Origin: CAZEER01 sp964586315
GTDB lineage: Bacteria; Fidelibacterota; Marinisomatia; Marinisomatales; UBA1611
Direction of reading: 5' to 3'
Assembly: GCA_964586315.1 (NCBI GenBank)
Contig: CAZPHE010000001.1
Coordinates: 62,001-126,000 of the forward strand
Length of the DNA: 64,000 bases
Numbering within the stretch: position 1 is the stretch's first letter; every line of letters begins with the position of its first letter. The notes below the pieces were generated by a model, which saw only the letters and a list, made by a program, of their open reading frames with translations, was not told the DNA's origin and did no database searches. Positions 19,372-28,536 of this stretch are shown here, in pieces. The translations under genes and the position numbers were made by a program.

Positions 19372-19743
19372 TTAATTTAAAACTTGTGGTGCAATCAGTT
19401 TAAATTGATCAATTAATACCTCAAATTCTTCTCCAAATTCATCTATCATGCGATAACTACCCTCCATAAATCCAACCGGAGTAGGCAGTGGACAAAAGCT
19501 CATATATTCAAAAGACTCTCCTGGCAATATCGTTGGTGTCTTCCCAATTACTCCAGGACCATGAACATCTTCAGAGTTTCCCTGCCCATCTACTATATGC
19601 CAATAACGACTTAATAACTTTACTTTGCTAGTAGAATTATTGGTAATAGTTATATGATAAGAAAAAAAATAATATGATCTAAATGGCTCAGACCGCTCTG
19701 GAAGATACGTTGGAGTTGTTATTATTTTTATATCAGTATTCAA
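19372..19743 (-). CDS. apaG: ApaG-domain protein
   Basis: A 123-residue single-domain protein matching ApaG across its length: 'YFFSYHITITNNS', 'LLSRYWHIVDGQG', 'GVIGKTPTILPGESFEY' and 'GFMEGSYRM'. The domain is a fibronectin-III-like fold; genetic studies in enterobacteria connected it with cobalt and magnesium efflux and diadenosine tetraphosphate levels, but its biochemical role is not settled. It lies upstream of pyk on the same strand. The start ATG at 19743 gives the normal family length. Confidence 0.92.
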   Translation of the reverse strand: MNTDIKIITTPTYLPERSEPFRSYYFFSYHITITNNSTSKVKLLSRYWHIVDGQGNSEDVHGPGVIGKTPTILPGESFEYMSFCPLPTPVGFMEGSYRMIDEFGEEFEVLIDQFKLIAPQVLN

Positions 19744-20196
19744 TTAGCAAAATTACTCTTTTTAGAACCAAACTCCCATTTTTATTACCTAAACATCTAT
19801 TGATATTTCAATCTTACGTTAAATAATAAACAAGTTTATTAACTGTTTGATTTTCCTTTCTTTTGTTTGTTAAACAAGGTTCTACATAGACCAATATCTA
19901 AATTACTCACATTTGCCATTTGAATGAGAACAGGCCCCAAACACCTTCACATACCAAATAAAATTGATATAATAATCTCTTTCCAATCAGCAACTGTCGA
20001 TATTCTTTAACATATTACATTGTTTTTGGACAACAACCATATAAAACAGAAAAAACCTTAGGTGTGTTTTATTAGCATTTCAATTATTTACTCTTAAAGT
20101 ATAATTAGCGCATTAACCGATTACTCTCTGGTGGAAATATATATAATGAAATCGAGGATGTTCCTTTTATTTAATTTCCATAAATTTTAATTCACT
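19744..20196. other. 453-base intergenic region between divergent genes
   Basis: This is the longest gene-free stretch of the window. It lies between the starts of apaG (minus) and the M28 peptidase (plus), so it should hold promoters in both directions. A TATAAT hexamer at 20100-20105 lies 92 bases before the M28 start, but the -35 position is poor. I see no ORF with coding character, no tRNA-like cloverleaf and no clear tandem repeat. A decayed gene or small RNA cannot be excluded. Confidence 0.5.
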
Positions 20197-21993
20197 ATGA
20201 ACGAAAACAAGAAATCAAATTACACTTTCGTATTTTTATTGATACTTGGCTTCTTTCTAATCATAAGTAGAAGCACGGGCCCTTCTTCTGAAATAACACA
20301 AGACGAAATTATGGGTCATATTCGATATTTATCACACCCAAATAGAGAAGGCAGGTCTCCCGGATCAAGAGGATCAAAAGATGTTATTTCTTATATAATT
20401 AAACAATTTAAATCATATGGAGTAAAACCTGGAGTTGGAAAATCCTTTACTCAACCTTTTGATTTAACAATTGGGGTTGCCCTTGGTGACACAAATATTT
20501 TAATAATTAATGATGACTCTCTGATCGCGGGGCAAGATTACACCCCTCTTTCTTTTTCAACAAATGGATCGTTTTCTGGTCTTTCTGTTTTCGCAGGATA
20601 TGGCTTTGACATCAAAGAAAACAATTTAAGGTGGAGCGATTATTCAAATATCAATGTGAGTGATAAGTGGGTTATTGTAATGCGTCATAGCCCTGAAAGA
20701 GAAAATCAACATTCAATTTATACCCCCCACTCATCTTTGCATAAAAAAATGATTGTTGCTAAAGATGCTGGCGCAAAAGGAATTATATTTATTTCTCAAA
20801 TTGAAGATGATGGTCTTTATCCTTTAGCATATACACGGGGTTATAATAACGCTGGAATTCCTGCCATCCATCTCTCTAATGATAAGGCAGATAAAATCCT
20901 TAAAAAATTTGGATGGTCTCGTAAAACCATTCAACAAAAAATGAATCATTCATTACAACCTTTAACTTTTGAGCTTAAAAATGTCATAATCGAATCACAT
21001 GTAACTCTAAAACCAGTTAAAACCAGAGCTGCTAACGTAATTGGCGCTATAAAAAGTGGAAACAGGAAATATAGAGATGAATATGTGATTATCGGTGCAC
21101 ATTTTGATCATTTAGGATGGGGCGCTCAGGGATCTGGATCAAGAAAACCAAATGAAAAATTAATACACCCCGGTGCAGATGATAACGCATCGGGGGTTGC
21201 TGGGCTTTTAGAGCTGTCTCAAAAATTATCAGCTCAAAAAAATAAATTAAAACGAAGTATATTATTCATAGCATTTGATGCAGAAGAAAAAGGTCTACTT
21301 GGAGCAAAAAACTTTATAGAAAACCCAGCTGTTGATCTAAATAAAGTTGTCACCATGATTAATATGGACATGATAGGTAGAATGGAAGATTCTACAGCAA
21401 CAGTTGGTGGTGTCGGAACCTCTCCAGCCTTTGAACATATCTTAGATAGCCTCAAAACAAAACATTCATTTCATTTATCAATGAACCAGCCTGGATTCGG
21501 ACCAAGTGACCATGCCGCATTTTATGCAAAAGATATACCCGTATTATTTTTCTTTTCTGGTTTTCACAACGAATATCATACACCAGATGACACGTGGAAA
21601 CTCATTAATCTCGAAGGGGAAAAAAATATTTTAGACCTTATATATGATGTTGTTTTCTATTTGGCAAGAACTCCAAAAACACCTGTTTTTTCCAAAGCTG
21701 GACCAACAACCGGACCAATGAGTGCACCAAAAAGATTTAAAGTAACTTTTGGAATTATGCCATCCTATGGCAGCACAAAAAAGGGGCTAGAAGTAGAAAG
21801 CGTTTCAAATGTTAATGGTCCGGCAGCAAAAGCAGGCATTAAAAAAGGTGATATAATTAAGTCTATTAATGGAAAAACCGTCTTAGATATCTATGAATAT
21901 ATGGAAAGGCTTAGTAAGCTTGATAAAGGAATGACCGTGCCGGTCATTATTGAAAGAGGTGAAAAAAATATAACCTTAGATGTGGCTTTTTAA
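20197..21993 (+). CDS. M28-family zinc aminopeptidase with C-terminal PDZ domain
   Basis: A 598-residue exported peptidase with an N-terminal hydrophobic anchor or signal ('FVFLLILGFFLIISRS'). A PA-like inserted domain (about 120-235) precedes the M28 catalytic domain. Zinc ligands and catalytic acid are visible as 'GAHFDHLG', 'HPGADDNASGVAG', 'FDAEEKGLLGA', 'INMDMIGR' and a last His in 'EYHTPDDTW'. A PDZ domain occupies roughly 505-598 ('AAKAGIKKGDIIKSING'). M28 enzymes release N-terminal amino acids from peptides, here likely in the periplasm or outside. It converges on the transglycosylase gene with one base between the stops. Confidence 0.92.
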   Translation: MNENKKSNYTFVFLLILGFFLIISRSTGPSSEITQDEIMGHIRYLSHPNREGRSPGSRGSKDVISYIIKQFKSYGVKPGVGKSFTQPFDLTIGVALGDTNILIINDDSLIAGQDYTPLSFSTNGSFSGLSVFAGYGFDIKENNLRWSDYSNINVSDKWVIVMRHSPERENQHSIYTPHSSLHKKMIVAKDAGAKGIIFISQIEDDGLYPLAYTRGYNNAGIPAIHLSNDKADKILKKFGWSRKTIQQKMNHSLQPLTFELKNVIIESHVTLKPVKTRAANVIGAIKSGNRKYRDEYVIIGAHFDHLGWGAQGSGSRKPNEKLIHPGADDNASGVAGLLELSQKLSAQKNKLKRSILFIAFDAEEKGLLGAKNFIENPAVDLNKVVTMINMDMIGRMEDSTATVGGVGTSPAFEHILDSLKTKHSFHLSMNQPGFGPSDHAAFYAKDIPVLFFFSGFHNEYHTPDDTWKLINLEGEKNILDLIYDVVFYLARTPKTPVFSKAGPTTGPMSAPKRFKVTFGIMPSYGSTKKGLEVESVSNVNGPAAKAGIKKGDIIKSINGKTVLDIYEYMERLSKLDKGMTVPVIIERGEKNITLDVAF

Positions 21994-21994
21994 T

Positions 21995-22789
21995 TTACTC
22001 ACCCAGCAAGACTCTTTCGCGTATTTTTTCTGTTAGTTCAAGGACTGCCATCACATAATTATCAGCATGATTATATGCATAAATTGATTTGTAAATGTCG
22101 CCAGTTTTTTCATAATTACTACTATTTGCTATATAACCGTTCATTCTAAGATAGTTGGCTATGCTGCCTAAAACATCATCCCAATTATAGGGTTCTCGAA
22201 CACCATTTTCATTAAAATCAACGGAATAACGAATAAAACTAGATGGTATAAATTGCCCATAACCAAATGCACCCGCGTAAGAACCTCCTATTTCTTGAGG
22301 GTCAAGATGATCATTAAAACAATACTTTAAAAACTCGGCTAATTCTTTTGTTGCCCATTTAGACCGTTTGGGCATTTCATGAATTTGTGTATATAGTGCA
22401 TTGAACACTGAGAATTGAGAATGGTGAACGCCATAATTACTTTCAACACCAGCTATTGTTACAATAATAAAAGGATCAACGCTAAATTTTTTTGCTACTG
22501 ATAAAATTAATTCCTCATTTTCATTATAAAAGGAGACACCAGAAGCAATTCTAGACTTTTTAACAAAAATTTTTCGGTATTCAGGCCACGATTTTTTTTC
22601 ATAGGGACGCGCAAATCGGCTTGCTATTTCTTTATGGATTTTTAATTCATCATGAGAAAATGCTTGTCGAACAAATGCGTCTGGTATTGCACCAGAAAGT
22701 TTTTCCGTTACCAGCTGATATGCCAAATCGTCATTGACGTTCTGTGCAGCTACTGAAACTGCTATTAATATTATTATGCTTTTTTTCAT
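21995..22789 (-). CDS. Lytic murein transglycosylase, MltB-like
   Basis: An exported protein of about 264 residues that cleaves peptidoglycan glycan strands to form anhydromuropeptides. The catalytic Glu sits in 'IAGVESNYGVHHS', and the family motif 'GSYAGAFGYGQFIPSSF' and 'NYLRMNGY' are present, matching the MltB/SLT_2 group. The signal peptide is 'SIIILIAVSVAAQ'. I chose the ATG at 22789 because it overlaps the preceding stop as TAATG; an earlier ATG at 22801 adds four residues. It follows the TolB-like gene and is probably translated with it. Confidence 0.9.
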   Translation of the reverse strand: MKKSIIILIAVSVAAQNVNDDLAYQLVTEKLSGAIPDAFVRQAFSHDELKIHKEIASRFARPYEKKSWPEYRKIFVKKSRIASGVSFYNENEELILSVAKKFSVDPFIIVTIAGVESNYGVHHSQFSVFNALYTQIHEMPKRSKWATKELAEFLKYCFNDHLDPQEIGGSYAGAFGYGQFIPSSFIRYSVDFNENGVREPYNWDDVLGSIANYLRMNGYIANSSNYEKTGDIYKSIYAYNHADNYVMAVLELTEKIRERVLLGE

Positions 22790-23844
22790 TATTGTTTCCA
22801 TTTCGCTATAAACAAGTTTGTTTCTCCTTGCTCTAATTGGTTTCGGTTAGATGCAAAAACAATGTAGTCTCCATCTGGACTAAACATTGGGAAGCCATCA
22901 AAGCCATTGAAAAAAGTGATTCTTTCAAGCTGGGAACCATCAGTGTTTATTGCATAAAGATCAAAATTTCGTCCTTGAGGATCATGTAAATTTGAAGAAA
23001 AATTAATTCTATTGCCATTCTGGAAAAAATATGGACAAAAATTTGCAGAACTATTATTTGTAATTTGTTTTTTTTCTGTTCCATCGGAGTTCATTATCCA
23101 AATTTGCAATTCCATTGGACGAATAATGTTTTGTGATAAAAGAGAATTATACTCTGCAATTTCTTTTGCAGTTTGGGGGTGGTATGCCCTCCAAACAATT
23201 TTTGATCCGTCTATACTAAAAAGGGGGCCGCCATCATATCCCACTCTGTTTGTTAATTGTGTTTTTCCGGTTCCGTCAATATTCATTGTCCAAATATCTA
23301 GATCTCCGCTCATCATGGATGTATAAATAATTTTACTACCATCAAAAGCAACGGTGCCTTCAGCATCATAACCAGGCGCATTTGTTAGCCTTTTAAGAAA
23401 AGTTTTATTTAGGTCAGAAAGAAAAATGTCATAATCTTGATATAATTTCCAAACGTAACCCTTACTATAATCTGGTTTTGGAGGGCAGTTTTTGCTTCCT
23501 AGGTGGGTTGATGAATAAATAATATTTTTGCATTCTGGATAAACAAAGTAACTACAGGTAGTAACGCCATCTCCATTAGACGCCATGGTAATATCTCCAG
23601 ACTCTAAATTAAGAGTATAAATCCGATCACAAAATGAACCTCCATCATGACTCTGAAATATTAATCTTTTTCCATCAGATGAAAAATATGCTTCTGCGTT
23701 TTCACCAGAAAAGGTAAGTTGTCGTATGTTTGTAAATTGCTTTTCGTTTTTAAGAATGAGAGTGTTGTCATATATCTGCGTATTATTTATCTTTTTCATA
23801 TAAAAAAGATTGGAAAAAACAAATACGAAAACAACGGAAAACAT
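22789..23844 (-). CDS. TolB-like beta-propeller (WD40/PD40) exported protein
   Basis: A 351-residue protein with an N-terminal hydrophobic segment and five to six PD40 propeller repeats, for example 'AEAYFSSDGKRLIFQSHDGG', 'LDIWTMNIDGTGKTQLTN', 'LQIWIMNSDGTEKKQITN' and 'GFPMFSPDGDYIVFASNRN'. The repeats match the propeller of TolB. There is no TolB N-terminal domain and no neighbouring tol-pal genes, so it should not be called TolB. Such propellers usually act as periplasmic protein-binding scaffolds. Coupling to a transglycosylase gene by a TAATG junction suggests an envelope role. Confidence 0.82.
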   Translation of the reverse strand: MFSVVFVFVFSNLFYMKKINNTQIYDNTLILKNEKQFTNIRQLTFSGENAEAYFSSDGKRLIFQSHDGGSFCDRIYTLNLESGDITMASNGDGVTTCSYFVYPECKNIIYSSTHLGSKNCPPKPDYSKGYVWKLYQDYDIFLSDLNKTFLKRLTNAPGYDAEGTVAFDGSKIIYTSMMSGDLDIWTMNIDGTGKTQLTNRVGYDGGPLFSIDGSKIVWRAYHPQTAKEIAEYNSLLSQNIIRPMELQIWIMNSDGTEKKQITNNSSANFCPYFFQNGNRINFSSNLHDPQGRNFDLYAINTDGSQLERITFFNGFDGFPMFSPDGDYIVFASNRNQLEQGETNLFIAKWKQ

Positions 23845-24172
23845 TAAAAAAATATAAGTTTTTGATGCATTCTATTCCAAACAATGTTATTGCCTAATGA
23901 AGGATCTCTATAAAGTTTTATTTGATGTGGTCACTTAATCTTTATTTTTGTAGAATATTCATTATAAGTGAAACCTATTTGTATAAATAAATTAATCAAT
24001 AAGAACATAGCGATTGCAAATATATTTATCACAACTACATGAAAACCAATCTTTTGATTTCAAACACTAACAACATATTTAAATCATTATGGTTCCACAA
24101 AACTTTCAATTGATCCTAATGATTGTTTTTGATTTTATGATATTCTTACAATAGATGTTTTTTATAAAATAA
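23845..24172. other. 328-base intergenic region between divergent genes
   Basis: This gap separates the TolB-like gene (minus) from the GT39-like gene (plus). It is very AT-rich with no coding-like frame, tRNA or tandem repeat that I can see. The only notable element is a possible promoter near the right end, listed separately. Confidence 0.5.
24124..24152 (+). promoter_or_regulatory. Possible sigma-70-type promoter for the GT39-like gene
   Basis: TTGTTT at 24124-24129 and TACAAT at 24147-24152 are separated by 17 bases, with the start codon about 20 bases further on. The -10 matches five of six consensus bases but the -35 only three of six. In such AT-rich DNA chance matches are common, so this is tentative. 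Confidence 0.28.
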
Positions 24173-25972
24173 ATGTACATGAATTCATATCAAAAATATT
24201 CACGTTTTCATACCTTATCTAAATTAGCTGTATTTATAATTCTTGTTTTTTTTATTTTTTTAATTTTTTTACCTCATTATGCAATTATTTTATTTTTAAA
24301 TAGTCTTCGCCCTGGTGTTCCCTATCAATTTTTTACAAATAATTATCATTTCTACTTTCAATTGTGTTGCGGTCTAATATCCGCTGGTCTGGTTCTCGTT
24401 CTTATTTATTTGAATTATAAAAAGAAATCTTATATAAACCTGACAGAGCTTTTAGTTCAAGATATTTTTTTTTATTTCAACGCTACACAGCGTAACATTC
24501 TCGGTTTTACACAATCGGAGGACAAACTACATCGTGTTGTTTTTATAATTATAATTTTAATTGGCGTTAGCACCCGATTGTTATATATAGATAGACCTGT
24601 TTTTCATGATGAGGCTAAAACCTTTCATGATTTTATATCTAGAGATTGGATTAATACAATAACCAACTATTATGTACCCAATAATCATGTTTTTCATTCA
24701 ATTTTATCAAGAATATCTTACCTTGTTGGCGGAAACCAAGAATGGGTGATTCGCTTGCCTGTTTTTATTTTTGGTGTAATAACAATGTTGTTATCATATG
24801 TTTGTTCAAGGATACTATTTAACAAAAACATAGCCATAATTTCATGTGCATTAATTGCCAACAACATTCCTCTGGTTAGTTATTCAGTAAATGCCCGAGG
24901 TTATATTATTATAACCTGTCTCTTTTTGTTTTTGATTACTATCATTAGACAAAACAAAGATCGTGAAAGTTTGTTTTTTAGATTGTTGTTTGTTGTTGTG
25001 TCGTCCATCGGGTTGTGGACTATTCCTACAATGATAATTCCACTTTTATTTATGCTGTTTTGGTATTGTTTAGAAGGTTCTTCAGAAAGTTTTTCGAGGA
25101 GAATATTGAATGCCTTAATTATTGGACTGGTTACTGCTATCACTTCATTCGTTCTTTATAGCCCTTTGATTTTAAGGTGTGGAATTGACTCCCTAATATC
25201 AAATCAATATGTTCAGGCATCTCCAATATCAACCATTGTTCAAGATCTTCCAAGCTATATTTATAATTATTGGCAGTTTTTTACTGCTGGATATCCAAAG
25301 GTTGGCAAAGTTTTTATTTTAATTTTATTTGCCCTTGGGATACAAAAACACATCTATAACACAGAGCATCGGAATATATTGATTTCTATATTATTAATGT
25401 TGTTTACTGTTTTTTTTATAATTAAACAATTGCCACCAGAAAGATCATTGTTGTTTGTATCTCCAATATTGTGGGCATATGTTTCAGCCGGGGTTTTTTC
25501 TTTATCTTTATTTTTTTCTAAAAGATTCAATTATAATTTAAAAAGAATGACAAACATAATCTCATTGGTCATTTTTGGTTATTCAACTTTTATCTGCTTA
25601 AAAAATAATGGAATAATAGAAAAGCATAGGAGCCAAACATTTATTAAGGCTGAAGAAATTATAGTTGATTTAAAATCAGAGTTAGGATTAAAAGATAAAA
25701 TCGAAACATCCTCTCCTCTTGCGGGACCAATAAGATACTATATGAAAAAAAACAAAATACAAGAAAGCCAACTACATTGGCATAATGCTGGTAAAAACAA
25801 AAATGATTTATTTGGTAGTAAAAAAATATTTGTAATTACAAGAAAGGGAAGGAACAACCTAGAATCATTTGGCTACTCGTCTTTATATTCTTTAGATGGG
25901 TTTTCACCCCCAAAAATTTGGAAAGAATACAATGGAAAAATAAAAGTATATATTATACGAAGTCTCCCTTGA
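24173..25972 (+). CDS. GT39/ArnT-like polytopic membrane glycosyltransferase-type protein
   Basis: A 599-residue membrane protein with about 11-13 hydrophobic segments. After the first helices it has 'RPVFHDEAKTFHDF', placing an Asp-Glu pair in the first extracytoplasmic loop, the site that holds the catalytic Asp in GT39/PMT/ArnT-type enzymes. 'NNHVFHSILSRI' and 'EWVIRLPVFIFG' also fit that family. Members move a sugar from a polyprenyl-phosphate carrier to protein or lipid outside the membrane. The C-terminal 130 residues are soluble. A second ATG at 24179 is an alternative start. It stands alone, facing the haem-oxygenase-like gene, so substrate is unknown. Confidence 0.75.
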   Translation: MYMNSYQKYSRFHTLSKLAVFIILVFFIFLIFLPHYAIILFLNSLRPGVPYQFFTNNYHFYFQLCCGLISAGLVLVLIYLNYKKKSYINLTELLVQDIFFYFNATQRNILGFTQSEDKLHRVVFIIIILIGVSTRLLYIDRPVFHDEAKTFHDFISRDWINTITNYYVPNNHVFHSILSRISYLVGGNQEWVIRLPVFIFGVITMLLSYVCSRILFNKNIAIISCALIANNIPLVSYSVNARGYIIITCLFLFLITIIRQNKDRESLFFRLLFVVVSSIGLWTIPTMIIPLLFMLFWYCLEGSSESFSRRILNALIIGLVTAITSFVLYSPLILRCGIDSLISNQYVQASPISTIVQDLPSYIYNYWQFFTAGYPKVGKVFILILFALGIQKHIYNTEHRNILISILLMLFTVFFIIKQLPPERSLLFVSPILWAYVSAGVFSLSLFFSKRFNYNLKRMTNIISLVIFGYSTFICLKNNGIIEKHRSQTFIKAEEIIVDLKSELGLKDKIETSSPLAGPIRYYMKKNKIQESQLHWHNAGKNKNDLFGSKKIFVITRKGRNNLESFGYSSLYSLDGFSPPKIWKEYNGKIKVYIIRSLP

Positions 25973-26029
25973 AGAACTTTTTTCCCGATTCTAATCAGAT
26001 TACAGAGAACAACGATTGTTATTTTTATT

Positions 26030-26680
26030 CTATAAAAGATTATTATATAAATTAATAATTAAGTCGTTTCCAAGCGTCAAGCCTTTTTTTATTTGCTTTT
26101 TTTGATCTGGGTTATTCCAACTAGATTCAATTATTTTAAAAAACCCTTCTGCGTGTTCGGTGTCTAGTTCTTCGTGTAAAAGATAATGCGCTAGGTTGTT
26201 CTTGTTGATCCACCTCTTTTCTAAGACTTGTCTTATTAAATATTCAGAGATTTCGGCATAACGATATTCAATCATTCCTATCATTCCTATCCCTAATGTT
26301 TTTGGTCTGTGTGTTGCTGTATGCATCAATGTTTCATTAAAAGCCATTGCTGGACCAAACGGTTTTTGGTTTCTTATTTTATCATCTTTAACACCCAATG
26401 ATAATAAATATGTTCTAAATGTATTTCCGTGCGCTCTTTCCAGTTGTCCATTTCCATGTTCATCAAATATGTTTTTTAAAACAATATTTCTATCTATATA
26501 AGACTCTAGTCGGCTTGCCAAAACCAACATCGGTCTGGAAAAAAATAACACAGCTCCTAAAAAACAAATTTGAGTTTCTTTAAACTTCTTTTTTGACATT
26601 GTCCCATTTTTTAAATCCACAAAAAAAGGTTGTTCCGGTACTGGTGAATTTTTTTTGAGATTTAAAATAAAATTTCTCAA
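26030..26680 (-). CDS. Haem-oxygenase-fold (TENA/PqqC/CADD-like) metalloenzyme
   Basis: A 216-residue all-helical protein. It has the pattern of the haem-oxygenase-like diiron/cofactorless oxidase group: 'LERAHGNTFRTY', 'MIEYRYAEISEYLIRQV' and 'HYLLHEELDTEHAEGFFKI', which supply the spaced Glu and His residues expected for a metal site. Known relatives include CADD, PqqC, UndA, BesC and SznF, which carry out oxidations on fatty acids, amino acids or aromatic precursors. It starts with TTG at 26680 directly abutting the TAG of the GNAT-like gene; the shorter start at MSKKKFKE would cut off part of the first helix. It is the last gene of the four-gene operon. Substrate unknown. Confidence 0.75.
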   Translation of the reverse strand: MRNFILNLKKNSPVPEQPFFVDLKNGTMSKKKFKETQICFLGAVLFFSRPMLVLASRLESYIDRNIVLKNIFDEHGNGQLERAHGNTFRTYLLSLGVKDDKIRNQKPFGPAMAFNETLMHTATHRPKTLGIGMIGMIEYRYAEISEYLIRQVLEKRWINKNNLAHYLLHEELDTEHAEGFFKIIESSWNNPDQKKQIKKGLTLGNDLIINLYNNLL

Positions 26681-27577
26681 CTATATTTCCCCTGTTGAAA
26701 TAAATAAAACATCTGATTTACGAATAGGGGGGGAAAATGGAGCAAAAGAAAATATTTTACATCGCGTCTCGGTTTCAATACCATTGCTTTTTAACCAATT
26801 TATTTTGAATTGGTCCCGAGAATCAACCGCAAAACATACAAGACCATTTTTTCGTTTCATAATAACTTTGAGAGCTTTTTTTAATCTTATATTATTCCCA
26901 CTTTGTAATAAACCCGGATTTAAATGACCAAGCTTTAATAATGTATGGGTGTTCGTTGATATTATATTTTTTATTCCATCATTCCACAATACGTCTTCTT
27001 TTCTTTTCGGGCTAAGGTTAATATGGTTTTTATAATCCTGTTTTAAACAGGTAATATCTTTGCCATATAATAACTCTGCATTTAACATATAAATATTAAA
27101 CTCTGTATCTAGCCTAGCTAGTTTACCTAGGTGTGCTCCGATAAAAGTTGAATCCACCCCCGATCCTAATCTTTGCATAGCGCAAAAATATAAAAAATCC
27201 CACCCTTGGAAATCTTGATTAAAGGGCCACTTAAAAAACAAATACCATAAACAATTTTTTATTATACCCTGTGTTCTGAATTCTTGCCTGAGCTTGAGAT
27301 CTGCAACATATAGCCCTGTATATGGTTTTTGATTTATTAAAACAGTTTTCCATATACCCGCAATACTACCAATAACAGTTTTTTTATTCATTATTATTAA
27401 AAAGCGCGTTTTATAACCTTGCTGTGAAAAAAATGGGGTATATTGTGGACCATGATCAATAATAAAGCTTTCAACTCCATTTTGGATAGGGTATTTTATT
27501 GCAGCTTCAATGGATCGGAGTTCTGAAATAAAGGGTTTTAAGCCTTCTATGTCAACGATGTTGTAATTTAGTTTCAT
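26681..27577 (-). CDS. GNAT-like acyltransferase of unknown substrate
   Basis: A 298-residue protein. The acetyl-CoA-binding pattern of GNAT enzymes is visible as 'LYVADLKLRQEFRTQGIIKN', with R-x-x-G-I in place of the usual R-x-x-G-x-G/A. A strand 'TVIGSIAGIW' precedes it and a large C-terminal extension of about 150 residues follows, which is longer than simple N-acetyltransferases and resembles N-acyl amino acid synthase-sized members. It overlaps the aminocarboxypropyltransferase gene by an ATGA junction and abuts the haem-oxygenase-like gene, so all three are probably made together. A plausible job is acylating the amine made by the upstream enzyme; that is inference. Confidence 0.65.
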   Translation of the reverse strand: MKLNYNIVDIEGLKPFISELRSIEAAIKYPIQNGVESFIIDHGPQYTPFFSQQGYKTRFLIIMNKKTVIGSIAGIWKTVLINQKPYTGLYVADLKLRQEFRTQGIIKNCLWYLFFKWPFNQDFQGWDFLYFCAMQRLGSGVDSTFIGAHLGKLARLDTEFNIYMLNAELLYGKDITCLKQDYKNHINLSPKRKEDVLWNDGIKNIISTNTHTLLKLGHLNPGLLQSGNNIRLKKALKVIMKRKNGLVCFAVDSRDQFKINWLKSNGIETETRCKIFSFAPFSPPIRKSDVLFISTGEI

Positions 27578-28536
27578 TTTTTAATAAAAAGTCTAAATTT
27601 ATCATAAAACATGCTTCTATCATGGGTTTTCCAATAGGAGTTAAATGAGGTATCTTCAAAAAAACTCGGTTCAAATTTTTCCGACCAGTCTTTTTTATTA
27701 TTCAACTGACGCAATAAAACAGCAGAACCCTTCTTTAGCTGAAATAAATGTTTCGCACACGCAGAAACAAACACATCGTCTCCCCAATCAAAAAGGTTAG
27801 AAAGACTAACAAAATCAAAAGATTCAATGTTTGGAACATCATAAACCGTACCCGTTAAATAATCAATATCAATTTTATTAGAGCTTTTTATATATGGAAA
27901 AACAGTGGCTGACATATAATATCCTAAAAAAATATGTTGCAAGAAGGGGTTTAAACAACTATTTCTCTTTTTTAATTCACCAATGATTTTGTTTTTAAAA
28001 TAATGAATGTATGTTCCTTTTTTTGCCTGTTGAGTTGCTCGTTTACTAAATACTTTTTCAATAGCAAGGTCATTGAAAACATCTTTAAAAGGATTTAAAA
28101 TATTTTTATTTAATATCCATGATTCTACAATTTTTTTCTTTTTTAAAATAGGGGTCTCGGGGTTGAAAAATGTTTTTATATCATTAATATCAGCAACATT
28201 GGAAATAAAGGATTTGCGAAAATTTTGAAACATTTTTTCAAATTTACCTGATTGGTTTAAACATAAATTATCTTTTTTCCCGACATTTAAAGAATGATAA
28301 TCAGATTGCGCTACAAGTTTAACTTTTTTTTTGACATGATCAATTTGGTGGGGATTTATGTCAAATGCTAATATAGATAGTTTTGGAAAAACCATTTTCA
28401 GTGATAAAGGAACACACCCCCCTGAACACACCGTTAAAAGTTTTTTAAAACCATGGGTTTTTATTACCTGCGACTCCACAAGATAGTCTTCTCGGGTCAC
28501 TGCAAAAAGAACATCATTAAATGGATTTTTCGTCAT
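27574..28536 (-). CDS. BtaA-like (DUF3419) SAM-dependent 3-amino-3-carboxypropyltransferase
   Basis: A 320-residue protein resembling the DUF3419/BtaA family. The SAM-binding loop is 'LLTVCSGGCVPLSL' (33-46), followed by the acidic 'LAFDINPHQIDHV' (57-68). 'FDFVSLSNLFDWGDD' near 235-250, 'LLRQLNN' and 'RSMFYDKFRLF' match other conserved blocks. BtaA moves the aminocarboxypropyl group of SAM to diacylglycerol as the first step of betaine lipid synthesis; other members of this reaction type build nicotianamine-like metallophores. The middle (80-220) is divergent. It is joined by ATGA overlaps to the genes on both sides. The acceptor cannot be read from sequence. Confidence 0.75.
   Translation of the reverse strand: MTKNPFNDVLFAVTREDYLVESQVIKTHGFKKLLTVCSGGCVPLSLKMVFPKLSILAFDINPHQIDHVKKKVKLVAQSDYHSLNVGKKDNLCLNQSGKFEKMFQNFRKSFISNVADINDIKTFFNPETPILKKKKIVESWILNKNILNPFKDVFNDLAIEKVFSKRATQQAKKGTYIHYFKNKIIGELKKRNSCLNPFLQHIFLGYYMSATVFPYIKSSNKIDIDYLTGTVYDVPNIESFDFVSLSNLFDWGDDVFVSACAKHLFQLKKGSAVLLRQLNNKKDWSEKFEPSFFEDTSFNSYWKTHDRSMFYDKFRLFIKK

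Noticed and set aside
22789..23844. TolB of a Tol-Pal system
   Set aside because: Only the propeller is present, the TolB N-terminal domain is missing and no tolQRA or pal genes are near.
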